From Sediminibacterium sp. (GTDB taxonomy: Bacteria > Bacteroidota > Bacteroidia > Chitinophagales > Chitinophagaceae): a stretch of 47,929 nucleotides of DNA. Within the stretch, counting starts at the first letter, position 1. Each line of letters opens with the position of its first letter. The DNA lies in NCBI GenBank assembly GCA_030726065.1, contig JANREK010000002.1:1-47929 (forward strand). The letters run 5' to 3'. Below are positions 37,454 through 46,589 of this stretch, one piece after another. The notes beneath the pieces are model-generated. The model worked only from the letters and a program-made list of their open reading frames with translations. It was not told where the DNA came from and made no database searches. The position numbers and the translations under genes are program-made.

Positions 37454-39061
37454 TTAAGTAGCTAATGGCGGCCCTTGTGGAACAAATATTTTTTGTCTTG
37501 GTCGTTTATTTTGTGTCCTTGTCGCAGTAAATGTAGCTGTCCTATATTCACCCATATGAATATTACCAGACATGGTTTCACCTGCCACTGTACCAGAAAA
37601 AATATAGGTTAAATTATCAGCCGCCTGACGCTCTTGACTTTTTAACTTTATCTCATTCCCCTCAATGGTACCAACACACTCACGTGTTGAAAAATCACCT
37701 TTATGACTTCCTTGCAACCAATTGCCATCCTGGGTCAATGTAATTTGATGTGCAGATTTACTACTAAAAAATTGGATATCAAATTTCCAAGACCCTGTCA
37801 ATGAAACAGCTGGCGCTTTTAAATCATTATTTTTAGCCGTCCTTGTTTGTGACATAAAATTATATACACGTTCAGCAACTTGTTCAGCCTCTCCTGGCTG
37901 CATTTGCCCTGTAGTAATGTTTATACCCGTAATATTATCCTTACTCATACTTCCTACTGCAATACGCGGCTTATTTCGACCAAATTCCTCTGCCACTTCC
38001 TCCCCTGTTATGTTAAATTTATTGGGATCCCAATTGATTCTTAATACGGGCGAACGATTCGAGTAGGAAACGGGCTCAAATACGGAAGTACTGATTCCTG
38101 ATATTTTAGTGACTCTTTTTGAAATCAAATCCAACCAGGATAACCAGGTTTTCCATTCTTGTTTGTGATCCCTTGTTGTCCATGCTTGCACTGCCGCTAG
38201 CATTCCTAACATTTCCTCGCGACCCACTTTATTATCACGACAAGGCCCATGATGTGGTGCACTTGCTTGCCAGGCCGACATCAATATATCCTTTTGACCA
38301 ATCACAAAGCCAGCACATTGTGGACCGCAGATTGCTTTTCCACCACTATAAGCAACCATGTGGGCTCCTCTTTGTAAATGGATATTAGGTATGGTTAAAA
38401 CTTCAGCAGCTGCATCCACCAAGATGGGTATATTTTGCGCCTTAGTTAATCGAACAATATTAACCAATGATAATGGCGCATCATTGTCTGCAGGATCATC
38501 TGCCATAATATAAATCATTGCTGTTTTTTTATTCACTGCTTTTACTAATTCCTCTGGTGTATTTACATCAATAATGGTAACCCCAATATTGCGAATAGAA
38601 TGATCGTATACGTTTCTTGAGCCCGCAGGTATAATAACTTCCGTTTTTTCGAAGCCTGTTAAATTTGGAATACAAATTAATTTTTCAGGATTACCTCCTG
38701 TAACACATGCCGCAGTGACATGTTTCATCCCTGCAGCACAACCTGCTGAAACCAAAGCCCACTCTGCTTGCGTAACTTCTGCAATTTTAGCATGAACTGC
38801 ATCACCTAACTCATCATATTGCACAAAATTATGCGCTGCGGCTTCCATGGCAGCCCGAACTTCAGGTCGTTCAATAGATCCACCAATAATGGTAAATGTT
38901 CCTCTACAATTAATTAGAGGCTCAACACCTAATGATCTGAAAATGTTTTCTCCAGTTTCTACTGCAGAAACAGTTGATTCGGATTTACCAAATAACCGCG
39001 AAGGCATTGCAGCCGTTAAGGGAAGCAGCGATAAACTTTTTATAAGATTTCGTCTTTTCAT
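37454..39061 (-). CDS. Exported SelA/DgaE-like PLP enzyme with C-terminal beta domain
   Basis: 535 residues. Twin-arginine-like signal MKRRNLIKSLSLLPLTAAM. The SelA-like fold-type I domain covers ~40-400: INCRGTFTIIGGS, YDELGDAVHAKIAEVT, VSAGCAAGMKHVTAACV, ILVDAAAEVL with the PLP Asp, and SGGKAICGPQ with the PLP lysine (~240). This branch includes D-glucosaminate-6-phosphate ammonia-lyase (DgaE) rather than true selenocysteine synthase. An extra domain at ~418-520 (LTGSWKFDIQFF, LTQDGNWLQGSHKGDFS, GTIEGNEIKL, FSGTVAGETMSGNI) has the repeated G-x-W / GTI-x-G strands of a small beta barrel seen on other exported enzymes. It is the last core gene of the operon, 46 bp after the MFS gene. Proposed role: 2-amino-aldonate ammonia-lyase (inference). 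Confidence 0.85.
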   Translation of the reverse strand: MKRRNLIKSLSLLPLTAAMPSRLFGKSESTVSAVETGENIFRSLGVEPLINCRGTFTIIGGSIERPEVRAAMEAAAHNFVQYDELGDAVHAKIAEVTQAEWALVSAGCAAGMKHVTAACVTGGNPEKLICIPNLTGFEKTEVIIPAGSRNVYDHSIRNIGVTIIDVNTPEELVKAVNKKTAMIYIMADDPADNDAPLSLVNIVRLTKAQNIPILVDAAAEVLTIPNIHLQRGAHMVAYSGGKAICGPQCAGFVIGQKDILMSAWQASAPHHGPCRDNKVGREEMLGMLAAVQAWTTRDHKQEWKTWLSWLDLISKRVTKISGISTSVFEPVSYSNRSPVLRINWDPNKFNITGEEVAEEFGRNKPRIAVGSMSKDNITGINITTGQMQPGEAEQVAERVYNFMSQTRTAKNNDLKAPAVSLTGSWKFDIQFFSSKSAHQITLTQDGNWLQGSHKGDFSTRECVGTIEGNEIKLKSQERQAADNLTYIFSGTVAGETMSGNIHMGEYRTATFTATRTQNKRPRQKIFVPQGPPLAT

Positions 39062-39107
39062 AGTATAGGATTTTGTATTAATTGAATATTTAAAGTTTTT
39101 AAAATGC

Positions 39108-40373
39108 TTATGGTAATTTACGAATTAATAAACGAATGATTGCAAATGCAATTAAATACATACACCCGCATATGGTAAATAATATATTATACCCAATAGA
39201 GATGTTTCCTAGAACTTTATAGGTATCCAATAAATAGCCTACTAATATCGGAAATAGTATGCCTCCTATGGCACCAGCCATACCGCCAATACCTACTACT
39301 GAACTAACTGATTCCTTAGGGAACATGTCAGAAGCCATGGTGAAAATATTAGTAGCCCATGCTTGGTGCACTGCAATGACCAAACTTATTAAAGCAACTG
39401 CCACCCATACATTCGTAACAAATTGTGCAAGTATTACAGACAATTCAATGATTGCAAAAATGAATAATGCAGTTTGTCTTGCATTTAATACGCGCCAACC
39501 TTTCTTGATCAAATGAGATGATAAATAACCACCCATTACACTTCCAATGGTGGTAGATGCATAAATAATCATCAACTCAATACTTGGTTTTTTTAAATCA
39601 ATATGAAAGGTGGTTGCAAAATAAGATGGCAGCCAAAATAGAAAAAACCAATAAATCGGATCTATTAAAAATTTACCTGTAACATAAGCCCAGGTTTGTT
39701 TATAGGAGAATAGTTTACGCCAAGGGATATCTATTTTAGTAATTGATTCATTTTGTTGATCTGATTCAATATAAGCTAGCTCAGATTCAGTTAACCGTTT
39801 TTGTTTTGCCGGAATTTCATAAAAATACAACCATGCAATTAGCCATACAAATCCTAAGGCCCCTGTAATCCAGAACACTGCCTGCCAGCCATAGTTCGCA
39901 TATATATAAGGTGTGATGAATAATGCAAAAACTACACCCACACTAGTGCCTGCATTAAAAATTCCGGTCGCCAAACCACGCTCTTTTTTAGGAAACCATT
40001 CTGCTACTGTTTTTACAGCAGCTGGGAAATGCCCGGCTTCTCCAATACCAAGGAATATCCTTGCAACACTAAATCCAACGACCGATTTTGCAAGCGCATG
40101 AAACATTGCTGCCGTACTCCAAATAATTACTGTAAATGTATAACCAATTTTAGTTCCCACTTTATCAATCACGCCTCCTGCAATTAATAACCCAACAGCA
40201 TAAGCTGCGGTAAACGCCATCACAATATGTGAAAAATCGGTTTCAGTCCAATTAAATTCTTTTTCTAAAATTGGTTTTAATAACCCTATAATTTGTCGAT
40301 CTAAATAATTAATACAAGTTGCCGTAAATAATAATGCGATAATGATCCAACGATAGTTTTTAATTTTTTTCAT
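39108..40373 (-). CDS. MFS transporter, hexuronate/aldonate (ACS, ExuT-like) family
   Basis: 421 residues from the ATG at 40371-40373; two codons upstream there is only a TTG. About 12 membrane helices. The ACS-family features are the INYLDRQIIGLLKPILEKEF opening of helix 1, GGVIDKVGTKIGY in loop 2-3 (MFS motif A), and RIFLGIGEAGHFPAAVKTVAEWFPKKERGLATGIFNAGTSVG covering helices 4-5. These transporters take up hexuronates, aldonates or 2-keto-3-deoxy acids with protons. It lies 12 bp downstream of the aldolase gene, so it most likely imports the acid that DgoK phosphorylates. Confidence 0.88.
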   Translation of the reverse strand: MKKIKNYRWIIIALLFTATCINYLDRQIIGLLKPILEKEFNWTETDFSHIVMAFTAAYAVGLLIAGGVIDKVGTKIGYTFTVIIWSTAAMFHALAKSVVGFSVARIFLGIGEAGHFPAAVKTVAEWFPKKERGLATGIFNAGTSVGVVFALFITPYIYANYGWQAVFWITGALGFVWLIAWLYFYEIPAKQKRLTESELAYIESDQQNESITKIDIPWRKLFSYKQTWAYVTGKFLIDPIYWFFLFWLPSYFATTFHIDLKKPSIELMIIYASTTIGSVMGGYLSSHLIKKGWRVLNARQTALFIFAIIELSVILAQFVTNVWVAVALISLVIAVHQAWATNIFTMASDMFPKESVSSVVGIGGMAGAIGGILFPILVGYLLDTYKVLGNISIGYNILFTICGCMYLIAFAIIRLLIRKLP

Positions 40374-40385
40374 TATCAAAACTGA

Positions 40386-41030
40386 TTACTTAGATAATTG
40401 CATTTGTTGTGCAAATAATTTAAAGTGATTCAACATGGCTTCACTATCTCTTTTTTGAATTATCTTTTTATCGAATAATTCAGAACCTATTCCTAAGGAA
40501 GCTGCACCTGCTTTCATAAAAGCCAACATATTACTCAAATGTATCCCGCCGGTTGGCATTAGTTTTACTTTATTTAAGGGCGCCAATACTGCTGAAACAT
40601 AAGCGGGACCTAACACTGATGCAGGATATAATTTAACCATGGACGCGCCCAATTCCCAAGCCTCGTAAATTTCGGTTGGGCTAAATGCGCCAGGAAATAT
40701 AGGCACTTGCAACGAAACGCATTTTTTAACTACTTCCGGTTTAAATATTGGTGTAACAATAAAATTAGCACCAGCATTGACCGCAGCTCCTAAATCATCG
40801 AGCGTGCATACGGTTCCTGCGCCAACATTTAACGCTCCATTATATTGATTTGCCAAAGAACCAATCACCGATAATGCTTCTGGCGTATTGAGCGTTATTT
40901 CGATAGTGGTAAACCCCGCTTCCTTATAAATAGGTAAAACGAAATCAATTTCATCTACACTTAGGCCTCGTATAATACCTACTATTGGCATTTTATTAAA
41001 TAAGTCCCATGAAAATATTGGTCGATGCAT
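40386..41030 (-). CDS. 2-keto-3-deoxy-6-phospho-aldonate aldolase (Eda/DgoA)
   Basis: 214 residues, class I aldolase of the Eda family. The Schiff-base lysine is K133 in MVKLYPAS, at the same residue number as in E. coli Eda. Glu in TTIEITLNTPEA (~44), the GAGTV loop (~70-74), PIFPGAFSPTE and MPTGGIHLSN (phosphate site) are all present. It splits KDPG or KDPGal into pyruvate and glyceraldehyde 3-phosphate in the cytoplasm; the C4 stereochemistry cannot be read from sequence. It follows the kinase gene with 2 bp between stop and start, so the pair is tightly coupled. Confidence 0.93.
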   Translation of the reverse strand: MHRPIFSWDLFNKMPIVGIIRGLSVDEIDFVLPIYKEAGFTTIEITLNTPEALSVIGSLANQYNGALNVGAGTVCTLDDLGAAVNAGANFIVTPIFKPEVVKKCVSLQVPIFPGAFSPTEIYEAWELGASMVKLYPASVLGPAYVSAVLAPLNKVKLMPTGGIHLSNMLAFMKAGAASLGIGSELFDKKIIQKRDSEAMLNHFKLFAQQMQLSK

Positions 41031-41032
41031 AT

Positions 41033-42040
41033 TTATACAGATTGAATATATTTTTTATAAACGGTTAATTGTCCTACTACAGTTGCCTTATCAAATAATG
41101 CTGGGGGAATAAAAATCGCACGCTCCATCAATCCCAATTCTTTTAATACGGTTGTATAATAAGAAATGAAATTTTGACTGCAACAAACGACTAATTTATT
41201 GGTTGCTGATAAAATAGGTTCCTTTTTCAAATAATCAAACTCACTACCAATCAATAAACCACTTAAATAATAAAAATTTTGCTCCTTATTCAGTTTATTC
41301 AAAATGTCATTCACCCTTACTTGAAATAAATTATTTAACAAGGAGCCGTTTTTTGATTCATGAATACCCTTGATAAATGCCATTTGATTATCTGGGTTTG
41401 CATTCCTATCTTCCTGAAGAAAGGCAATTGATTTAGACAAAGTCCCATTATTCCTTAGTATATGAAATAATTCGCCAGTAATAAATGTCTTTATTGAAAC
41501 TATCGCTTTATCATTGATGCTTACATGTTTTGAATGTGTGCCAGGCAGCACAAATATGCCACTATTGGGCAGCACATTATTTAATTCAGGCGTATGATAC
41601 AAACCTGTAAGCTGTGTTTCCTCGCCACGCATTAAATCATCCGCACTACAAACACCTGTAACCAATATTATTGGCGCGCCATTTTGTTGGAACCTACATT
41701 CAAAACCAGTTGTTCCAGCTACAGAAAAAGGTAAATTTTCATAGGGCATATTGATCATTCCAATGGAGGAGATGGCCATTCCTGAAATTACCAAGGGTAA
41801 TGTTGCAATATCGATGTTAAGGTCATGGCGAATTTCCCCAATTTGACTTTGAATGTATTGCAAATAATAATCAAAACGGCGCTCCGGATTATCGTCGTTT
41901 TGACTTAGCCAATGATTGTGGTAAAATAGTATACCTTTTTCAGAATTTGTTTCTGCAATCACATCAGCCTTCAAATTAGTTAACCTTAATCGGAAGCTAG
42001 TGGTGCCCCAATCACAACATAAAATATAATCTGCTTGCAT
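41033..42040 (-). CDS. dgoK: 2-dehydro-3-deoxygalactonokinase (DgoK family)
   Basis: 335 residues. The ASKHA N-terminal phosphate loop CDWGTTSFRLRLT (9-21) and the following ISGMAISSIGMINMPYENLPF, DDLMRGEETQL and LPGTHSKHV segments are characteristic of DgoK. It phosphorylates 2-keto-3-deoxy-galactonate at C6 to KDPGal, the substrate of DgoA-type aldolase. Activity toward 2-keto-3-deoxygluconate cannot be excluded. No signal peptide, hence cytoplasmic, unlike the amidohydrolase and the SelA-like enzymes of the same operon. It lies 53 bp downstream of the amidohydrolase gene and 2 bp upstream of the aldolase gene. Confidence 0.88.
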   Translation of the reverse strand: MQADYILCCDWGTTSFRLRLTNLKADVIAETNSEKGILFYHNHWLSQNDDNPERRFDYYLQYIQSQIGEIRHDLNIDIATLPLVISGMAISSIGMINMPYENLPFSVAGTTGFECRFQQNGAPIILVTGVCSADDLMRGEETQLTGLYHTPELNNVLPNSGIFVLPGTHSKHVSINDKAIVSIKTFITGELFHILRNNGTLSKSIAFLQEDRNANPDNQMAFIKGIHESKNGSLLNNLFQVRVNDILNKLNKEQNFYYLSGLLIGSEFDYLKKEPILSATNKLVVCCSQNFISYYTTVLKELGLMERAIFIPPALFDKATVVGQLTVYKKYIQSV

Positions 42041-42093
42041 ATGACTAGCAATCTACTTTTAATTTAAGACATATTCTAAATAGCGAAACAGTT

Positions 42094-43350
42094 TTATTTA
42101 GGCAATAATAAAATAGGCGTTGTAATGCCATTTAAATCATACACCATTTTACCATTTCTAATGGTTGCTTGACATTCAAATTTCTTGGTTCCTGTTTCTT
42201 TATGTCCAATACGATCAAAAAATCCAAAATTTCCTTCACGAATTCCTAAGATAGCTACATCAGCAACCGAACCCACCGATAAATTTCCTAACTCCTCACG
42301 CTTAATAGTTTGTGCAGGCGCCCAAGTGCTTGCCTTAATAATCGCAGGCACTTCCATACCCATCGTCATAAAAATAGACATCACATTTAGCATATCCTTC
42401 ATTGCATTATTCATACTTCCTGTATGTAAATCAGTACTAATTGTATTTGGATAAAAGCCAGCTTTAATTGCAGGCAATGCTTGATCAAATGCAAAACTTG
42501 CACCACCAAAACCGACATCAAATACAATACCTCTTGCTTGTGCATTCTTAATGAATGGTTTTAATTGTCGCGTTTTAAAGTCAACAATTGGATCCCTTCT
42601 TTGCAATTCAGTAAAAGTGTGCGTATAAATATCCCCTGGCCTTAAATGCTTAAAAAATAATTCCTCTATAGATAAGGGGGCATGAGAGTCATCCCCTCCA
42701 AAATCAACAATCACAGGAATATCACCTGCTAATTTACCTGCAGCAACTGCATTATCCACTGGAATCCATTCTGCATTTTCAAAATGCGCCACTTTAAATC
42801 CTACAATATCTTTTTTATTTTGTTTGGCAACATATGCTGCCATTTTAGAATCCATATCTCTTGCATCTTGCTCATAGGCTCCGCCGCGCATACCCTCACC
42901 TACAATATTTAAAAATGATAATACCCTTGTTTGAGATACATCGATTACATTTTTCTTGAATACTGGGAAGTTTTTCCAACCAGCGCCACCGCAATCCACA
43001 ATAGTGGTAACTCCAACCCTAAACGTATAGCCATCCGGCATTAATGCACCATTGCCATCACTTAGATAACGATCAGGTTGCGTTCCTGCAAAAACGTGTC
43101 CATGAATATCTATCAAACCTGGTGCTACAATTAAACCTTTTGCATTGATTACTTGCGCAGCACCTGTTGCATTTATGTTTTTTGCAACACTTGCAATTTT
43201 ACCATCTTGAATGGCAATATCCATAACTTCATTGATGCCATTTTTTGGGTCAATCACCAATCCGCCTTTTATAACAATACTATACGATTGCGCATTTACG
43301 TTATAAAAAAATGTGATTAAACATAAAATTGAAATAAATACTTTTTTCAT
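42094..43350 (-). CDS. Exported amidohydrolase/deacetylase (COG3964-like), paralogue 1
   Basis: 418 residues. Sec signal peptide MKKVFISILCLITFFYNVNAQ. TIM-barrel amidohydrolase metal sites are visible: HGH in LIDIHGHVFAG (~80-82), Lys in GFKVAHF (~185, likely carboxylated), His in YTHTF (~243), His in STDLHTG (~306) with the catalytic Asp two residues before. This is the EF_0837/Atu3266 (COG3964) branch, where tested members deacetylate N- or O-acetylated acids, often D-configured, and which neighbours SelA-like and KDPG aldolase genes in other bacteria. The signal peptide is unusual for that branch. Within the operon it follows the second SelA-like gene by 18 bp. Confidence 0.85.
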   Translation of the reverse strand: MKKVFISILCLITFFYNVNAQSYSIVIKGGLVIDPKNGINEVMDIAIQDGKIASVAKNINATGAAQVINAKGLIVAPGLIDIHGHVFAGTQPDRYLSDGNGALMPDGYTFRVGVTTIVDCGGAGWKNFPVFKKNVIDVSQTRVLSFLNIVGEGMRGGAYEQDARDMDSKMAAYVAKQNKKDIVGFKVAHFENAEWIPVDNAVAAGKLAGDIPVIVDFGGDDSHAPLSIEELFFKHLRPGDIYTHTFTELQRRDPIVDFKTRQLKPFIKNAQARGIVFDVGFGGASFAFDQALPAIKAGFYPNTISTDLHTGSMNNAMKDMLNVMSIFMTMGMEVPAIIKASTWAPAQTIKREELGNLSVGSVADVAILGIREGNFGFFDRIGHKETGTKKFECQATIRNGKMVYDLNGITTPILLLPK

Positions 43351-43368
43351 AATTTATTTTTTAAAAGA

Positions 43369-44577
43369 TTAAGCTTTTGCTAATAATAATTCTTCCCTTA
43401 CGCGCTTTGCTACAATTTTTTCCTCCCCTTCTTGTAACATAAATACGGTAATATTTATTCCAGTTCCATTTGCCATGACCTCAATGGAAGGACTTCCATT
43501 TCTTAATTTTAACATTAAGTCCTTATTGGTTGTTTTTACTTTAGATTCATCCCACTTAATAAAAAGAAGTGGCGTATGATTCGCAATTGGTGGAACTGAA
43601 ACTTCTGTTGTTACCCCTTCAATTGAATTAACTGATGTAACAATAGTATCTATTTTTGATTCCCACATTTTCCACTCTGCATCGTGGTCTTGATTAATAT
43701 ACTTTTCAAGTGCCACATACATGCCTAATATTTCCTCTTTATTCACTTTCATTCCTCGACCTATATTTCCACCACGTGGTGGTGCACTTAAACGCGCTGC
43801 AGCAATCAAATCTTTTCTACCCATTAATATTCCTGCACTTTGTGGGCCACACATTGCTTTACCGCCTGATACACAAACCAAATCAAAGCCAAGGTCATTA
43901 TACTTCCATAAATTGGAAACTGGTGGCACATCTGCAGCCATATCAATCATCGTTGGAATTTTGTGTTTTTTTGCAATCGCCACCCATTCCTCATGTTGGA
44001 TTTTCCCCAATGGCGCATTGCTATTCAAAAACCACATCATGGCCGTTTTTTCATTGATTGCTTTTTCCAACTCTTGCACAGTTTCAATTTCAATAATTTT
44101 TGCCCCTGTGTTTGTTAATGCATGCACGTATCCAATATTATGACCTTTTTGTACAATCACTTCGGACTTCATACCTGTCACATTAGGCAATTGCGCCACT
44201 TTTTTCATATCCATTCCAGTTAACACCCCTGCAGTACCTAATACCAATGCACTCCAACATCCTGCAGTCACTGTAGCAGCCTCTGCATGACATAATTCGG
44301 CAATCTTTTCGCCTACTTTATCTTGCACCTCATCTAACATGGCAAATTGCTTGGCACTTTGCTTAATGGTTTCAACAACTTCGTCATGCATTAATGATGC
44401 AGTCATAGCAGTATAAGTACCAGCCGCATTTATGAATGTTCGAATGCCCAATTCTTTTAATATATTCCTTTTAGCAGCCGGCGCTTTAGCAAATGCTTTT
44501 GTTGGTATTAAACCTGCTGCAACACCTGTCCCAATAGGCAACATGCTTGCGTATTTTAATAAGTCTCTCCTTTTCAT
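43369..44577 (-). CDS. Exported SelA/DgaE-like PLP enzyme
   Basis: 402 residues. The N-terminus MKRRDLLKYASMLPIGTGVAAG, then a cleavage-like AFA-KA, is a Tat-type signal. SelA-like domain: FINAAGTYTAMTASL, LDEVQDKVGEKIAELCHAEAATVTAGCWSA, a PLP-contacting Asp in PTMIDMAADVPP, and the PLP lysine in SGGKAMCGPQ (~239). The DgaE branch is the closest fit, so 2-amino-3-hydroxy acid (aldosaminate) ammonia elimination is the likely reaction. It is the first gene of the operon. Its paralogue (SelA-like with beta domain) ends the operon, and the two differ in the C-terminal extension. Confidence 0.85.
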   Translation of the reverse strand: MKRRDLLKYASMLPIGTGVAAGLIPTKAFAKAPAAKRNILKELGIRTFINAAGTYTAMTASLMHDEVVETIKQSAKQFAMLDEVQDKVGEKIAELCHAEAATVTAGCWSALVLGTAGVLTGMDMKKVAQLPNVTGMKSEVIVQKGHNIGYVHALTNTGAKIIEIETVQELEKAINEKTAMMWFLNSNAPLGKIQHEEWVAIAKKHKIPTMIDMAADVPPVSNLWKYNDLGFDLVCVSGGKAMCGPQSAGILMGRKDLIAAARLSAPPRGGNIGRGMKVNKEEILGMYVALEKYINQDHDAEWKMWESKIDTIVTSVNSIEGVTTEVSVPPIANHTPLLFIKWDESKVKTTNKDLMLKLRNGSPSIEVMANGTGINITVFMLQEGEEKIVAKRVREELLLAKA

Positions 44578-44826
44578 ATTTCTAATTTTAAAGTAATTTA
44601 ATGAAAAAAGGATTTACTTGTTACTAAAACCTTTTTTTACAATTGCTAAACCCATATTTCCATAAAAGATCATCTAACTAATTTTGTTGACCTATTTTTA
44701 GACTTCACTAAACAAAATTTACTTCATGTACTTATAATTAAAAACATTTTCATAAAATATTCAATTTTTGAATTTAAATATTTAGTAGATTTATAATGCT
44801 TTACGAATGCTATTAATACGAAAACC

Positions 44827-46587
44827 ATGCAGCTTAAAAAATTACCCCAATTATTTATTTTCACAATTTGTTTGTTTTTAACGAGTTGCAGTAATTTTTT
44901 TAGTGAAAAAAATGGTGGCTTAGTTTTACCTGATGGCTTTGAGGCAGTCGTTGTAATTGATAGCTTACCTGGCAGAGCGCGACACTTAGCAGTGAATGAT
45001 AATGGGGATATCTATGTGAAAGGAAATCGCTTTGTGGAAGGGGGAATGAACTTTGTTTTAAGAGATGAAAATAAAGATGGCCGTGCTGACATCATTAAAA
45101 ATTTCGGTCCAAAAATTAGAGAAGGTGCTTATGCAACTAGCATGCGTATTCACAATGGTTATTTATATACTAGTTCCGAAATGTTGGTATACAGATACAA
45201 ACTTGATCCTAAGTCAATGGTTCCCATGGGGGAACCTGAATACATCGTCATTGATAGTGGTCGCAGAAGAGAACATGATGGAAAACCATTAGCCTTTGAT
45301 GGTAAGGGTCATATTTTTGTTCCTTTTGGCGCTCCTTCTGATGCTTGTCAAGAAGAAAATAGATTACCTGGTTCTCCGGGAATGAAACCCTGCCCAATTT
45401 TAGATTCAAATGCAGGCGTATGGATGTTTGATGAAAATAAATTGAATCAATTCAGAACTGTTGATGGTGTAAAAGTGGCAACCGGTTTAAGAAGCTTGGT
45501 GGCAATGACCTGGAACACACAGGATAATTCTTTGTATTGCGTGGGTCATGGCCGAGATGGACTTGTAAATACTTGGCCGCAATATTATAATGCATGGCAA
45601 AGTGCCTTATTACCTTCCGAAGCTTTTTATAAATTAAAACCAGGGGCGAATGCGGGTTGGCCTTATTACTACTTTGATCAAATGAAAGGAAAAGTAATGT
45701 TGAATCCTGAATATGGTGGCAATGGTGAAATTGAAAATACAGATACGACCATTGAAACGCCAATTGTTGGTTTCCCTGGACATTTTGCACCTAATGATTT
45801 ATTATTTTATACAGGAGATCAATTCCCTGCGCGTTATAAAAATGGCGCCTTTGTTGCATTTCATGGATCAACTATTCGTGCGCCGTATCCGCAAGCTGGA
45901 TACATTATAGCATTCGTTCCTTTTGTAAATGGCAAACCACAAAAGTGGGAAGTATTTGCAGATGGATTTACCGGAAGAGATACATTAGTTAATACGAGTG
46001 ATTCCAAATATCGTCCGATGGGATTAGCGCAAGGACCAGATGGTTCCTTATATATTTCAGAATCAGAAAAAGGAAAAATTTGGAAAGTGAAATTCAACGG
46101 AAAAAAAGAGGAGTTCTCAGAAAAGAGTTTGGCTATCATGAAAGAAAGAGAAAACAGAACTTACGTTAAAAATCCAGATATTATTTTAGATAATTTAGAG
46201 CGTAATAAAGTAGCCATTGGTGGAGAAAAATTATACCAAATGAACTGTTTGATGTGTCATCAAAAAAATGGGAAAGGCGATGGCGTCAGATTCCCTTCAA
46301 TTGCTGCATCCGATTGGGTGAATGGAAATAAGGACACCTTAATATCTGTCATATTAAAAGGATTAGAAGGACCTATAAAAATTAACGGAGAGCCTTTTGT
46401 TGGTATGATGCCAAAATTTTCGCAATTGCCTGATCACGATATTGCTAGCATTTTGAGTTATATAAGAAAAAACTTTGGAAATAATAGCGATTCTGTCACA
46501 AAAACAGAAGTTGCATTTGTTCGTCAAAGATTAAGATTAATCAAGATCAAACAAATGCAACTTCAGAATATTAGTGAAACAAAATAA
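44827..46587 (+). CDS. Lipoprotein fusing PQQ-type dehydrogenase propeller and cytochrome c
   Basis: 586 residues. Lipoprotein signal MQLKKLPQLFIFTICLFLTSC with lipobox LTSC. A beta-propeller of the sugar/sorbosone dehydrogenase group covers ~35-430: LPDGFEAVVVIDSLPGRARHLAVND, ALLPSEAFYKLKPGANAGWPYYYFD, GPDGSLYISESEKGKIWKV. A class I cytochrome c follows, with heme site CLMCH (~473-477) and the probable axial Met in GMMPKFSQL. Electrons from a periplasmic oxidation can go straight to the respiratory chain. It is divergent from the sugar operon (249 bp between starts) and converges with the second amidohydrolase, 2 bp between their stops. Proposed role: first oxidation of the amino-sugar (inference). 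Confidence 0.85.
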   Translation: MQLKKLPQLFIFTICLFLTSCSNFFSEKNGGLVLPDGFEAVVVIDSLPGRARHLAVNDNGDIYVKGNRFVEGGMNFVLRDENKDGRADIIKNFGPKIREGAYATSMRIHNGYLYTSSEMLVYRYKLDPKSMVPMGEPEYIVIDSGRRREHDGKPLAFDGKGHIFVPFGAPSDACQEENRLPGSPGMKPCPILDSNAGVWMFDENKLNQFRTVDGVKVATGLRSLVAMTWNTQDNSLYCVGHGRDGLVNTWPQYYNAWQSALLPSEAFYKLKPGANAGWPYYYFDQMKGKVMLNPEYGGNGEIENTDTTIETPIVGFPGHFAPNDLLFYTGDQFPARYKNGAFVAFHGSTIRAPYPQAGYIIAFVPFVNGKPQKWEVFADGFTGRDTLVNTSDSKYRPMGLAQGPDGSLYISESEKGKIWKVKFNGKKEEFSEKSLAIMKERENRTYVKNPDIILDNLERNKVAIGGEKLYQMNCLMCHQKNGKGDGVRFPSIAASDWVNGNKDTLISVILKGLEGPIKINGEPFVGMMPKFSQLPDHDIASILSYIRKNFGNNSDSVTKTEVAFVRQRLRLIKIKQMQLQNISETK

Positions 46588-46589
46588 AT

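Noticed and set aside
37454..44577. The two SelA-like genes as true selenocysteine synthases
   Set aside because: Both carry export signals, lie in a sugar-acid operon, and no selB, selD or tRNA-Sec is present nearby; the DgaE-like branch fits better.
44578..44826. Promoters for the sugar operon and the divergent PQQ-cytochrome gene
   Set aside because: Only near matches were found (for example TAAATTTTG on the minus strand, one base too long), without a properly spaced -33 box.
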